From Candidatus Gottesmanbacteria bacterium (GTDB lineage Bacteria > Patescibacteriota > Microgenomatia > UBA10105 > UBA927): DNA of 55,818 nt. The translations under genes were made by a program, and so were the position numbers. The DNA is taken from NCBI GenBank assembly GCA_016218215.1, contig JACREM010000047.1:1-55818 (forward strand), written 5' to 3'. Below, one piece after another: positions 6,765 to 15,255 of this stretch. The notes under the pieces were generated by a model. It saw nothing but the letters and a program-made list of their open reading frames with translations. It was not told the DNA's origin and ran no database searches. Numbering within the stretch: position 1 is the stretch's first letter; each line of letters starts with the position of its first letter.

Positions 6765-7967
6765 ATGTCTATGGATACACGACCGCTTGCAGAACAGCTT
6801 CGCCCGCAGTCTTTTGACGATGTCATAGGTCAGGAGCATCTGGTGGGAAAAGATGGAGTCCTACGAAAGATGCTTGCCCAATCGTTTCTCCCTTCTCTGG
6901 TCTTCTGGGGCCCGCCCGGAGTAGGGAAAACGACACTTGCCAGATTGCTGGCAACGCTAACGAACAGTCACTTTGAGTCAAAATCTGCGGTGACGGCGAC
7001 GCTTGCAGACGTACGGCTTATCGTAAGCCAGGCGAGAACGCGAAAGACAGAAACCGGAGAACGGACGATTTTATTTTTGGATGAACTCCACAGATTTAAC
7101 AAAGCCCAACAGGATGCGCTTCTCCCCGTGGTAGAAGACGGGACGATCTGTTTTATCGGAGCTACAACAGAGAATCCGTCTTTTGAAGTCATTGCGCCGC
7201 TTCTTTCCCGGACGCGCGTCCTCGTATTAAAGCAATTGACGGACGATGAGCTTAAAAAATTACTGGGCAAAGCGTTGGAATTTGTTTCTACAACCATTGA
7301 TACTGATGCCCAAGGGTTTCTCATCGCATGTGCAAACGGGGACGGCAGATCTCTTCTTACCATATTTGAAATTGCGCATGAATTAAGCAATGGATCAGAA
7401 ATTACCCTGGAGCTTGTAGAAACAGCCGCGCAAAAAAAGATGCTTTCATACGATAAAACCGGAGATAATCATTACGACACGATCAGTGCGTTTATAAAAT
7501 CCATGAGAAGCAGTGATACAAGCGCAAGCATATACTATCTTGCCCGCATGACGATGTCAGGCGAGGATCCTCTTTTTATTGCCCGAAGAATGGTGATATT
7601 TGCAAGTGAAGACATAGGCATGGCGCAACCCACAGCCCTCGTCGTTGCCAATGCAGTGTTTGATGCGTGCCATAAAGTTGGGTATCCTGAGGCGCATATA
7701 GTTTTGGCTCATGGGGTCGTTTATCTGTCCCGCGCGAAGAAAAATAGAAGTGCGTATGATGCACTTCTTATGGCAGAAGTGGATGTAGAGAAATATGGAA
7801 ATCTTCCTATCCCATTGTCTGTCAGAAATGCTCCTACGAAACTTATGAAATCTCTGGGTTACTCAAAAGGGTATGAGATGTATACCAAAGATAGTCATCT
7901 GCCGGATAAAATAAAAGGCACAATATATTATAATGAAGAGTCGTCTACCGAGCATGGAAACACATAA
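6765..7967 (+). CDS. rarA: Replication-associated recombination protein A (RarA/MgsA)
   Basis: A 400-residue AAA+ ATPase related to clamp-loader subunits that acts at stalled replication forks. The N-terminus RPLAEQLRPQSFDDVIGQEH is typical. Walker A GPPGVGKTT is near residue 49, Walker B LFLDELHRFNKAQQDALLP near 103, sensor 1 GATTENPSFE near 130. The C-terminal tetramerisation domain contains IFASEDIGMAQPTALVVANA and VVYLSRAKKNRSAYDAL. Two ATGs (6765, 6771) are possible; 6771 gives the usual MDTRPLAEQL start. Position after dinB fits a role in tolerance of replication blocks. Confidence 0.92.
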   Translation: MSMDTRPLAEQLRPQSFDDVIGQEHLVGKDGVLRKMLAQSFLPSLVFWGPPGVGKTTLARLLATLTNSHFESKSAVTATLADVRLIVSQARTRKTETGERTILFLDELHRFNKAQQDALLPVVEDGTICFIGATTENPSFEVIAPLLSRTRVLVLKQLTDDELKKLLGKALEFVSTTIDTDAQGFLIACANGDGRSLLTIFEIAHELSNGSEITLELVETAAQKKMLSYDKTGDNHYDTISAFIKSMRSSDTSASIYYLARMTMSGEDPLFIARRMVIFASEDIGMAQPTALVVANAVFDACHKVGYPEAHIVLAHGVVYLSRAKKNRSAYDALLMAEVDVEKYGNLPIPLSVRNAPTKLMKSLGYSKGYEMYTKDSHLPDKIKGTIYYNEESSTEHGNT

Positions 7968-8427
7968 AACAAAACTTAAAAAAGAGACTTCTGCTGGAGG
8001 AGTGATCGTGCGGCCAAACGGAAAGGATTTTGAAGTCCTGGTGGTCCGCGACATGAACGAGGAGCTGACGTTTCCCAAAGGCGTTATCGAAGAAGGTGAA
8101 AACGCCCTGGATGCTGCATTTCGCGAGATAGAAGAAGAAGTAGGGCTATGCGATATTACCCTCATCCGGCCACTGACACCCATTTCCTATATGTATTCAC
8201 GTGACGGGGTTGTTCATAAAGTAGTGCAGTATTTTCTCTTCATGACCATAGGCACAGAAGAAACGAGCGCGCAGAAAGATGAAGGAATTCACGATGTGAC
8301 ATGGATGAGGCTTGATGAGGCGATCGATGCGATCGGATACAGGGAGACAAACAAAAAGGTACTTCTGGAAGTCAAAGCCGAGCTTGGAGTAGAAGGCACC
8401 ATGCTTCGGCGAAGGATGAGAGTATAG
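7933..8427 (+). CDS. Nudix hydrolase
   Basis: A 164-residue Nudix protein that hydrolyses a nucleoside diphosphate linked to another group. The Nudix box is complete (G-x5-E-x7-REIEEEVGL, residues about 50-72), preceded by ETSAGGVIVRPNGKDFEVLV. The short single-domain form resembles MutT/Ap4A-hydrolase enzymes, but the substrate cannot be fixed. The first start (7933) overlaps rarA by 35 bp; ATG 7954 (METHKTKLKK) is equally possible, and neither has an SD. Its place between rarA and holA suggests a housekeeping or sanitising role in DNA replication. Confidence 0.88.
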   Translation: MKSRLPSMETHKTKLKKETSAGGVIVRPNGKDFEVLVVRDMNEELTFPKGVIEEGENALDAAFREIEEEVGLCDITLIRPLTPISYMYSRDGVVHKVVQYFLFMTIGTEETSAQKDEGIHDVTWMRLDEAIDAIGYRETNKKVLLEVKAELGVEGTMLRRRMRV

Positions 8428-8446
8428 ATTGTTTGGTTTGAGCCCT

Positions 8447-9130
8447 ATGATTACACTTCTACACGGAGATAACATAGAAGAATCCCGAAAAGAGTTCGTT
8501 CGTATAAAAAATGAAGCCCAAGGCAGAGAGCTTCGCGACCTGACGGAGTTTGTCTCAGATGAAAATGCACTGCGACAGGGTCTTGAGTCGCATTCATTAT
8601 TTGGATCAGATCTTTTAGTAGTATTTGAAAATGCACTTTCGCATTTTGGGAGAAAAGAGAAGGCGCTTGATGATTTTCTTTCCATTGTTCTGTCCAGTCC
8701 CTCTGTAGATATACTTTTTTGGGAGAATAAAGAAATAGGAAAAGGGACTATCGCCAAACTCGGTTCTTCTAAGGTGAAGATATTTAAGCTTCCGGTTGTT
8801 TTGTTTGCGTTTTTAGATGCGATAGCGCCGAATAATGTCCCAACGATCATAGATTTGTACAGAAAAACTGTTGCAATAAACGATCCGTATCTTGTGTTTA
8901 CTATGACCGCTCGGCGCGTCCACGACCTTCTTTGCGTCATGGAAGGAGTAAGCGCGGATCCTTCTCAAGCATGGCAGCTTGGTCGTTTGACAAAGCAGGC
9001 GAAGTTGTTTACGATTGAGAAACTTCTTTTTATGCAAAGATCTCTTCTATCTTTGGATATTTCAAACAAAAGCGGGTTGTCCGCTCTTCCTTTGCAAGCA
9101 TCTGTTGAACTTTTTTTGGCTACCTTGTAA
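8447..9130 (+). CDS. holA: DNA polymerase III delta subunit (HolA-like)
   Basis: A divergent 227-residue protein. MITLLHGDNIEESRKEF is the usual delta opening (strand, G-D, helix), followed by LFGSDLLVVFEN (the S-L-F-x-x-x-L-V-V segment of delta) and IDILFWENKEIGKGT-like strands of the ATPase-like domain. The C-terminal part (PYLVFTMTARRVHDLLCVME, then LTKQAKLFTIEKL) matches the helical collar. It lacks Walker motifs, as delta should. It is shorter than the usual 330-340 residues. ATG 8447 is preferred over an upstream TTG at 8429. Role: opening the beta clamp in the clamp loader. Confidence 0.7.
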   Translation: MITLLHGDNIEESRKEFVRIKNEAQGRELRDLTEFVSDENALRQGLESHSLFGSDLLVVFENALSHFGRKEKALDDFLSIVLSSPSVDILFWENKEIGKGTIAKLGSSKVKIFKLPVVLFAFLDAIAPNNVPTIIDLYRKTVAINDPYLVFTMTARRVHDLLCVMEGVSADPSQAWQLGRLTKQAKLFTIEKLLFMQRSLLSLDISNKSGLSALPLQASVELFLATL

Positions 9131-9143
9131 AGGAGATATCACT

Positions 9144-10505
9144 ATGGCGCTTGACCTTTCAATTTTCAAAGACTACGATGTGCGTGGCACGTACCCAAAT
9201 CAGATCAATGCAGAGATGGCACGCGCTATTGCGTACGCAGTTGTCCGAACGCTTCACCCTAAAACAGTTTGTATTTGTCGCGATATGCGGTTCTCCGGGG
9301 AAGAATTACGGGATGGCCTCACCGAAATATTTTTGTCACAAGGGATAGATGTCTATGATGCAGGACTCGTGGGTACTGAGATGCAGTACTTTATTGCAGG
9401 AACCAGAGACTATGACTTGGTGTTTCAGATAAGTGCGTCGCATAATCCTCCGCAGTACAACGGAATAAAGCTGGTGAAAAAAGGCCCGATTGCCGTGACG
9501 AGTGACAGTGGACTGTATGACGTGCGCGATGCAATAGCAAAGGGTCCTCTTCCGGATGCAAAGACCAGGGGAACTCGAACAGAGATAGACGTCACAACCG
9601 AATGGAAAAAGAAAGTTCTTTCACTTGTGAACGTTACCGACTTTTCTCCTTTGTCAGTCGTTGTAGATGCCGGAAATGGTATGGCGGGAAAACTCGTGCC
9701 TGCTGTATTTTCAGGATTGCCCTTTACACTTACTACCATGTTTATGGATCTGGATGGACATTTCCCAAACCATATACCAAATCCGCTTATTCCCGAAAAT
9801 AATGCGTTCCTCATCTCAAAATTAAAAGAACTCCATGCAGATGTTGGCATAACGTTTGACGGTGATGCAGATCGGATGTTTCTTATTGATGATAAAGGAA
9901 GACTCGTACCGGGGACAATCACCACAGCCCTTCTCGCACGCTACTTTCTTTCCATTCACCCTGGCGAGCTTATTCTCTATAACGCCATCTGCGGCAGGGT
10001 GGTGCCTGAGCTTGTGAAAAAATTAGGAGGCAATTCAAAAAGAGTTCGCGTCGGGCATAGCTATATAAAGACGTATATGCGGGAGACCGGAGCGGTATTT
10101 GCCGGCGAACATTCAGGGCATTATTATTATCGAGATTTTTTTAATGCTGAAAGCGGCGTACTGACAGCGCTTCTCATGCTCGCGCTTCTGTCGCATGAAA
10201 AAAGAAAACTCTCCGAGCTTGTAGATGAGTTAGATACATATCCCGCGAGCGGTGAGATAAATTTTGTGGTTTCAGATATTCCATTGGTAGTAGATAAAAT
10301 AAAGATTGCTCACTTGGATGCGGATTCCATAGATGAGCTGGATGGTGTAAGTGTGTGGTATAAGACGTACTGGTTTAATATCCGGCCATCCAAGACCGAA
10401 CCTCTTCTTAGGCTCAATGTTGAAGCAGATACCAAAGAAATTTTAGATATAAAAACAAATGAGCTTGTGAGTACAATAGAACAGCTCGGAGGAAAAAGAA
10501 AATAG
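9144..10505 (+). CDS. manB: Phosphomannomutase/phosphoglucomutase
   Basis: A 453-residue alpha-D-phosphohexomutase converting mannose-6-P or glucose-6-P to the 1-phosphate for sugar-nucleotide synthesis. All four loops are visible: FKDYDVRGTYP at the start, the phosphoserine loop SASHNPPQYNG (about residues 97-107), the metal loop TFDGDADRMF (about 238) and the sugar-binding loop GEHSGHYYYRDF (about 321). The C-terminal phosphate-binding domain has RPSKTEPLLRLNVEA. ATG 9144 is chosen because AAGGAG lies 9 bp upstream and the fold starts there; a longer frame to 9015 is not homologous. It opens a sugar-phosphate cluster with the next gene. Confidence 0.93.
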   Translation: MALDLSIFKDYDVRGTYPNQINAEMARAIAYAVVRTLHPKTVCICRDMRFSGEELRDGLTEIFLSQGIDVYDAGLVGTEMQYFIAGTRDYDLVFQISASHNPPQYNGIKLVKKGPIAVTSDSGLYDVRDAIAKGPLPDAKTRGTRTEIDVTTEWKKKVLSLVNVTDFSPLSVVVDAGNGMAGKLVPAVFSGLPFTLTTMFMDLDGHFPNHIPNPLIPENNAFLISKLKELHADVGITFDGDADRMFLIDDKGRLVPGTITTALLARYFLSIHPGELILYNAICGRVVPELVKKLGGNSKRVRVGHSYIKTYMRETGAVFAGEHSGHYYYRDFFNAESGVLTALLMLALLSHEKRKLSELVDELDTYPASGEINFVVSDIPLVVDKIKIAHLDADSIDELDGVSVWYKTYWFNIRPSKTEPLLRLNVEADTKEILDIKTNELVSTIEQLGGKRK

Positions 10506-10524
10506 AAGTAAGGAGGAACAGCAT

Positions 10525-11601
10525 ATGGCAAACATGGATACTATTTCAGAAATTAAAGCACTTGATCCTTCCGGTGTGCTGGAATCTACGGCAAAATTTC
10601 CTGATCAGTGCGAACAGGCCTGGAGAGAAGCTTCGACGATTAAATTTCCACCTGGATACGAAAATATTTATAACGTCGTTGTCTGTGGGATGGGCGGCTC
10701 TCGGTTTACACCGCGGACAATTAAAGAGTTTTTTCGAGATCGTATAAAAGAACCGTATGAAATTGTTGAGGACTATACGTTGCCGCAGTATGTGGATAAA
10801 GATAGCCTGGTGATTCTTTCTTCCTTTTCCGGTACGACAGAAGAAGTGCTTTCCTGTGGACAGGATGCACTGAGACGCGGTGCGCGGATAAGTGGTGTCA
10901 TGAAGGATGGAGACAGTAAGATCGTCTCATTTCTCAAAGCGCAGGGCGCGACAGGATACCTGTTTGATCCAAAAAACAACCCGTGTGGACAGCCACGTAT
11001 AGGGGGAGGATATCTACTTATGGGACATTTGGGTTTACTTAAAGCACTCAGACTAATTGACATAGATGATAGTGAAGTCGTTTCTGCTATCGCTTATGCA
11101 AGAACAGTAGGGAAAAAATTCGCAGTAGAAGTGCCGACGGAAAAAAATCCTGCAAAACAACTGGCAAAAACACTCAAAGATACGCATCCGTTTATAGTGA
11201 CTAGTGAGTTTTTACGCGGATTCGGTAACGCTTTTTCAAATCAGATCAATGAAACAGCAAAAATGATTTCTGATCCAAGAAATATACCGGAGCTCAATCA
11301 TCACCTGATGGAAGGGTTAAAGTATCCCAAGACTCTGCATCAAAATGGATTGTTTTTGTTTTTTCTGTCACAGTTTTATTCGAAGCTTGTGCAAAAGCGA
11401 TACGCCATAACAAAAACTGTGGTGGAGAAACAGGGGGTAAATACATTTACGGTAAATCTTGAAGGTCCATCCAAACTTGCGCAAACGTTGGAAGCGTTTA
11501 CCATATCCGGATTTACGTCGTTTTACATGGCAGTCCTGTATGATATGGATCCTGTTGCCATTCCCTGGGTCGATTATTTTAAAGCCGAGCTTGCTAAATA
11601 A
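10525..11601 (+). CDS. Bifunctional phosphoglucose/phosphomannose isomerase
   Basis: A 358-residue SIS-domain isomerase interconverting fructose-6-P with glucose-6-P and mannose-6-P. The first SIS domain has VVVCGMGGSRFTP (near residue 52) in place of the usual GMGGSA/S-x-x-G, then VILSSFSGTTEEVLSCGQ (near 93-110). The second includes QINETAKMISDPRNIPELNH (near 238-257; family E-N-x-K and E-x-N-H) and the essential His/Lys near the end. The AAGGAGG at 10510-10516 supports ATG 10525. It forms a pair with the mutase: fructose-6-P to mannose-1-P or glucose-1-P. Confidence 0.9.
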   Translation: MANMDTISEIKALDPSGVLESTAKFPDQCEQAWREASTIKFPPGYENIYNVVVCGMGGSRFTPRTIKEFFRDRIKEPYEIVEDYTLPQYVDKDSLVILSSFSGTTEEVLSCGQDALRRGARISGVMKDGDSKIVSFLKAQGATGYLFDPKNNPCGQPRIGGGYLLMGHLGLLKALRLIDIDDSEVVSAIAYARTVGKKFAVEVPTEKNPAKQLAKTLKDTHPFIVTSEFLRGFGNAFSNQINETAKMISDPRNIPELNHHLMEGLKYPKTLHQNGLFLFFLSQFYSKLVQKRYAITKTVVEKQGVNTFTVNLEGPSKLAQTLEAFTISGFTSFYMAVLYDMDPVAIPWVDYFKAELAK

Positions 11602-11632
11602 TTGTGTACTTGATGTTCAACTTGTATTCCCC

Positions 11633-11661
11633 TTGCGCTAATTGAGGAAATTTCTCATACT
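11633..11661 (+). promoter_or_regulatory. Promoter of ppsA (leaderless geometry)
   Basis: TTGCGC (11633-11638), 17 bp, CATACT (11656-11661). Only 6 nt separate the -10 box from ATG 11668, so the transcript should start at or next to the ATG; no SD is present. Confidence 0.55.
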
Positions 11662-11667
11662 AGAAGT

Positions 11668-13965
11668 ATGTCTAAAAAATTTGTTGTTTGGTTTTCGGAC
11701 GTTGGTAAAGATGATGGGGCTCTTGTCGGTGGAAAAGGTGCAAACCTGGGAGAGATGACGCAGGCTGGCTTTCCAGTGCCGCCTGGATTTATCGTTACGT
11801 CCAAGGCGTACGAACGCTTCCTCGATGAGTCAGGGCTTCGAGCGTGCATAAAAGATGTACTTTACGGTTTAGATGTCAGTGATTCAGATGGGCTTGAGCA
11901 AGCTTCAAAGGATATTCAGAAGAGTATTACACAGTCCCGGTTTCCGCACACTATTGCAAAAGAGGTCATAGAGGCATATTTTTCGATGGATGAAGGATTG
12001 TCTCGTCACTCGCGCGTCGCAGTGCGATCCTCTGCCACGGCCGAAGATCTACCAGGTGCGTCTTTTGCCGGTCAGCAGTCTACATTTCTCAACGTTGAAG
12101 GGGAAGCTTCATTACTTGAAAAAATAAAAGAGGCATGGGCGTCTCTTTTTACCGCACGGGCAATTTTTTACAGAAAAACTCAGGGATTTGATGATTTTAA
12201 GGTAGGAATCGCAATTCCTGTGCAGAAAATGGTTGAATCTGTAGCCTCAGGTATTATGTTTACCCTTGACCCTGTCACAAATAGTAAATCTACTATCGTG
12301 ATAGAAGGTATATTTGGACTCGGAGAAATGATCGTACAGGGCGCTGTAACACCGGACCATTATGAAGTAGACAAAAAATCTCTCATTATTACCGCTAAAT
12401 CGATTAAGACACAGGAAAAACAGATGATTCGGGCAAAAAACGAAAATATCATAGAACAGTTATCCCATGCTCTCGGGTCAAAACAGAAAATTACAGACGA
12501 GATAATTTTAACACTTGCAAAAATTGGAAAAGATCTTGAAAGACATTATTATTTTCCCCAGGATATCGAATGGGCGGTTGATTTCAAAAACACCATCTTT
12601 ATCGTCCAGACAAGGCCGGTGACGACATTAAATCAATCTCCAATGACCAATACACAATCACCAAAAGCAGAAAACAAAAAGAAACTTTTGGTAAAAGGGG
12701 ATCCGGCGAGCCCCGGGATACAATCCGGCCCGGTACAAATTCTCGGGAGTATGAAAGATTTGGACAAAATCAATATAGGAGAAGTATTGGTAGCTGAACA
12801 GACAAATCCGGATTATGTACCGGCAATGAAAAAAGCAGTTGCAATAGTTACCGCTCGTGGCGGAAGAACGTCCCATGCTGCCATCGTCTCTCGGGAGCTC
12901 GGAATTCCTGCTGTCGTTGGGGTAAAAAATGCACTCAGCATATTGAAGGACGGCATGGTTGTCACAGTAAATGGTTCAACCGGAGAAGTGTTTCAGGGCT
13001 CAATTGCATCAAATATTAAAAATCAAATATCAAATATCAAAAAAGATGAAAATCATAATTTAAAGACTGCGACGAAGGTGTATGTAAATTTGGCCGAGCC
13101 CAGTAGAGCCGATGCCGTCTCAAAGATGAATGTAGACGGAGTGGGGCTGCTTCGTGCTGAATTTATGATTGCAGGCATAGGGACGCATCCAAAAAAGTTT
13201 ATAAAGGACAAAAAAGAAAAGGAATTTATTTCTATCCTCTCTTCAAATCTTGAGACCATTTGCTCTGCCCTGAATCCCCGTCCGGTGGTGTACAGGGCGA
13301 CTGATTTTCGAACGAATGAATATAGAAATCTAAAAGGAGGGCAGGAGTTTGAACCAGTCGAGGATAATCCGATGCTTGGGTTTCGGGGTGCTGCCAGATA
13401 TATCGTTGATTCAAGCGTGTTCGAGCTTGAACTTGAAGCAATAAAACACGTACGAAATAAGCTTGGGTTTAAAAATTTTTCTCTCATGATTCCTTTTGTA
13501 AGAAATCCAAAAGAAATGCTTGAAGTAAAAAAGATCGTTGCATCGGCTGGACTCTCGCGTGGCTCGACATTTAAGCTTTGGATGATGGTAGAGATTCCGA
13601 CTAATGTCATACTGTTAGATCAGTATTTGGATGTTGGCATAGATGGTGTGTCTATCGGATCGAACGATCTTACTATGCTTATCTTGGGGACTGATCGGGA
13701 TAATAGCGAAGTTGCTCATGATTTTAACGAAATGGATCCTGCTGTTCTCTGGGCGTTTGAAAAAGTAGTGACGACGTGTGCCAAGCGTGGCGTGACTGTC
13801 TCTATGTGCGGGCAGGCGCCGTCCGATTATCCTGAACTTGTGGAAAAGCTTGTGAAATGGGGTATCACGAGTGTGTCAGTCAATCCTGATGCTCTTGATA
13901 GTGTGAGGAGAACTATATTTGAAGCTGAACAAAATCTCGTGAAACATGCTTCTTTAAACCGATAG
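11668..13965 (+). CDS. ppsA: Phosphoenolpyruvate synthase
   Basis: A 765-residue enzyme that makes PEP from pyruvate and ATP, releasing AMP and phosphate (gluconeogenic direction). The N-terminal ATP-grasp domain has VGGKGANLGEMTQAGFPVPP (residue 21 on) and VRSSATAEDLPGASFAGQQ (near 115). The phosphohistidine domain has GGRTSHAAIVSRELGIPAVVG with the catalytic His near 402. The C-terminal TIM barrel ends with MCGQAPSDYPELV (near 713), including the catalytic Cys. Two linkers carry low-complexity repeat insertions (12630-12666 and 13009-13061). It heads a run of gluconeogenic genes. Confidence 0.95.
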   Translation: MSKKFVVWFSDVGKDDGALVGGKGANLGEMTQAGFPVPPGFIVTSKAYERFLDESGLRACIKDVLYGLDVSDSDGLEQASKDIQKSITQSRFPHTIAKEVIEAYFSMDEGLSRHSRVAVRSSATAEDLPGASFAGQQSTFLNVEGEASLLEKIKEAWASLFTARAIFYRKTQGFDDFKVGIAIPVQKMVESVASGIMFTLDPVTNSKSTIVIEGIFGLGEMIVQGAVTPDHYEVDKKSLIITAKSIKTQEKQMIRAKNENIIEQLSHALGSKQKITDEIILTLAKIGKDLERHYYFPQDIEWAVDFKNTIFIVQTRPVTTLNQSPMTNTQSPKAENKKKLLVKGDPASPGIQSGPVQILGSMKDLDKINIGEVLVAEQTNPDYVPAMKKAVAIVTARGGRTSHAAIVSRELGIPAVVGVKNALSILKDGMVVTVNGSTGEVFQGSIASNIKNQISNIKKDENHNLKTATKVYVNLAEPSRADAVSKMNVDGVGLLRAEFMIAGIGTHPKKFIKDKKEKEFISILSSNLETICSALNPRPVVYRATDFRTNEYRNLKGGQEFEPVEDNPMLGFRGAARYIVDSSVFELELEAIKHVRNKLGFKNFSLMIPFVRNPKEMLEVKKIVASAGLSRGSTFKLWMMVEIPTNVILLDQYLDVGIDGVSIGSNDLTMLILGTDRDNSEVAHDFNEMDPAVLWAFEKVVTTCAKRGVTVSMCGQAPSDYPELVEKLVKWGITSVSVNPDALDSVRRTIFEAEQNLVKHASLNR
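12630..12666 (+). repeat. In-frame low-complexity insert 1 in ppsA
   Basis: An A/C-rich stretch built on CAAT (the series CCAATGACCAATACACAATC) encodes NQSPMTNTQSPKAEN between the ATP-grasp and phosphohistidine domains. Such A-rich micro-repeats recur at 13009, 19530 and 51964. Confidence 0.5.
13009..13061 (+). repeat. In-frame low-complexity insert 2 in ppsA
   Basis: A run of ATCAAAT/ATCAAAA units encodes SNIKNQISNIKKDENHN in the linker between the phosphohistidine domain and the PEP-binding barrel. The unit is nearly the same as in acs at 19530. Confidence 0.55.
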
Positions 13966-13972
13966 ATATTTT

Positions 13973-15253
13973 ATGGCTACTCAATCAACAAATATTTATG
14001 CGGTGCAGGCTCGTGAAATATTGGATTCGCGTGGAAATCCGACGATAGAAACGACTGTCGTACTGGAAAACGGCTACTATGGCATTTCTTCTATCCCCTC
14101 AGGAGCATCGGTCGGAAAATACGAGGCAGTGGAACTTCGAGATAGCGATCCGAAGCGCTATCACGGCATGGGAGTATTGAAAGCAGTGAACAACGTGAAC
14201 AGCATATTAGGTCCAAAAGTGCGTGGGAAAGACGCATTGAAACAAGAAGAAATTGATGCCACGCTTATTGCTCTCGATGGTACTCCGAATAAATCAAACC
14301 TTGGAGCCAATAGTATATTAAGCGTATCTTTGGCCTCAGCAGTTGCGGCGTCTAATGCATCCCGCATGATGGTCTATCGGTATCTCAATCAGATATTTTC
14401 TACGTTCTGCCCGACTTTGTTAGTTAAAATACCTGTACCTATTTTTAACATCATAAACGGAGGAAAACACGGTGCCGGAAACCTTAATTTTCAGGAATTT
14501 CAGATCATTCCCGCCTCCGGCAAGCCGTACCATGATGCACTTATGATGGGAGTCGAAATATATCATGCGCTTGGAAAACTCCTCGAGTATAGGGGCGCAG
14601 TACACTCTGTCGGTGATGAAGGCGGGTATGCTCCAAACCTTTTTACCAATGTTGAAGCATTGGAATTACTTTTAGAAGCAAGTAGAACACTCGGATATCG
14701 ATTTGGTACGGATGTATTTTTCGGTCTCGATGTTGCTTCAAGTTATTTCAAAACGGATAAAGGATACCTTATAAAAGACCGCGCGTTACCATATTCTCCT
14801 TCGGAATTCATAGAGTATTTTCGCACACTGAATACAAAATATAGACTTCTTCTTTTGGAAGATGCGTTTAGTGAAGATGATTGGAGCAGTTGGCAGGCAT
14901 TAACTGCTGCTCTTGGTAAGGATTCTCTTATCATAGGAGATGATCTGCTCGTGACTAATCCAGAGAAACTCGTCAAAGCGATAAACGAAAAGGCCTGCTC
15001 GGCGATACTTCTAAAACCAAATCAAATCGGCACGTTGTCTGAATTTTTTCGCGTTGTCAAAATTGCAAAGGAACACGGGTTTGGCACGATTGTGTCTCAC
15101 AGAAGCGGAGAAACTGTGGATACATTTGAGGCGGATTTAGCAGTCGCCATTCAATCCGACTACGTAAAGTTTGGTGCTCCAGCTCGCGGAGAGAGAGTTG
15201 CTAAATACAACAGACTTCTTCAGATCGAAGCTGAACTTTCTGTGAAAAAATAA
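13973..15253 (+). CDS. eno: Enolase
   Basis: A 426-residue phosphopyruvate hydratase, interconverting 2-phosphoglycerate and PEP. Signature residues are present: AREILDSRGNPTIE at the start, SGASVGKYEAVELRD (near 43), HSVGDEGGYAP (near 211, with the catalytic Glu), LLLEDAFSEDDW (metal ligand near 296), IIGDDLLVTNP (near 322), LLKPNQIGTLSE (catalytic Lys near 348) and SHRSGETVD (near 376). It follows ppsA by 7 bp and precedes gpmI by 2 bp, so the three are probably one transcript. Confidence 0.97.
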   Translation: MATQSTNIYAVQAREILDSRGNPTIETTVVLENGYYGISSIPSGASVGKYEAVELRDSDPKRYHGMGVLKAVNNVNSILGPKVRGKDALKQEEIDATLIALDGTPNKSNLGANSILSVSLASAVAASNASRMMVYRYLNQIFSTFCPTLLVKIPVPIFNIINGGKHGAGNLNFQEFQIIPASGKPYHDALMMGVEIYHALGKLLEYRGAVHSVGDEGGYAPNLFTNVEALELLLEASRTLGYRFGTDVFFGLDVASSYFKTDKGYLIKDRALPYSPSEFIEYFRTLNTKYRLLLLEDAFSEDDWSSWQALTAALGKDSLIIGDDLLVTNPEKLVKAINEKACSAILLKPNQIGTLSEFFRVVKIAKEHGFGTIVSHRSGETVDTFEADLAVAIQSDYVKFGAPARGERVAKYNRLLQIEAELSVKK

Positions 15254-15255
15254 TC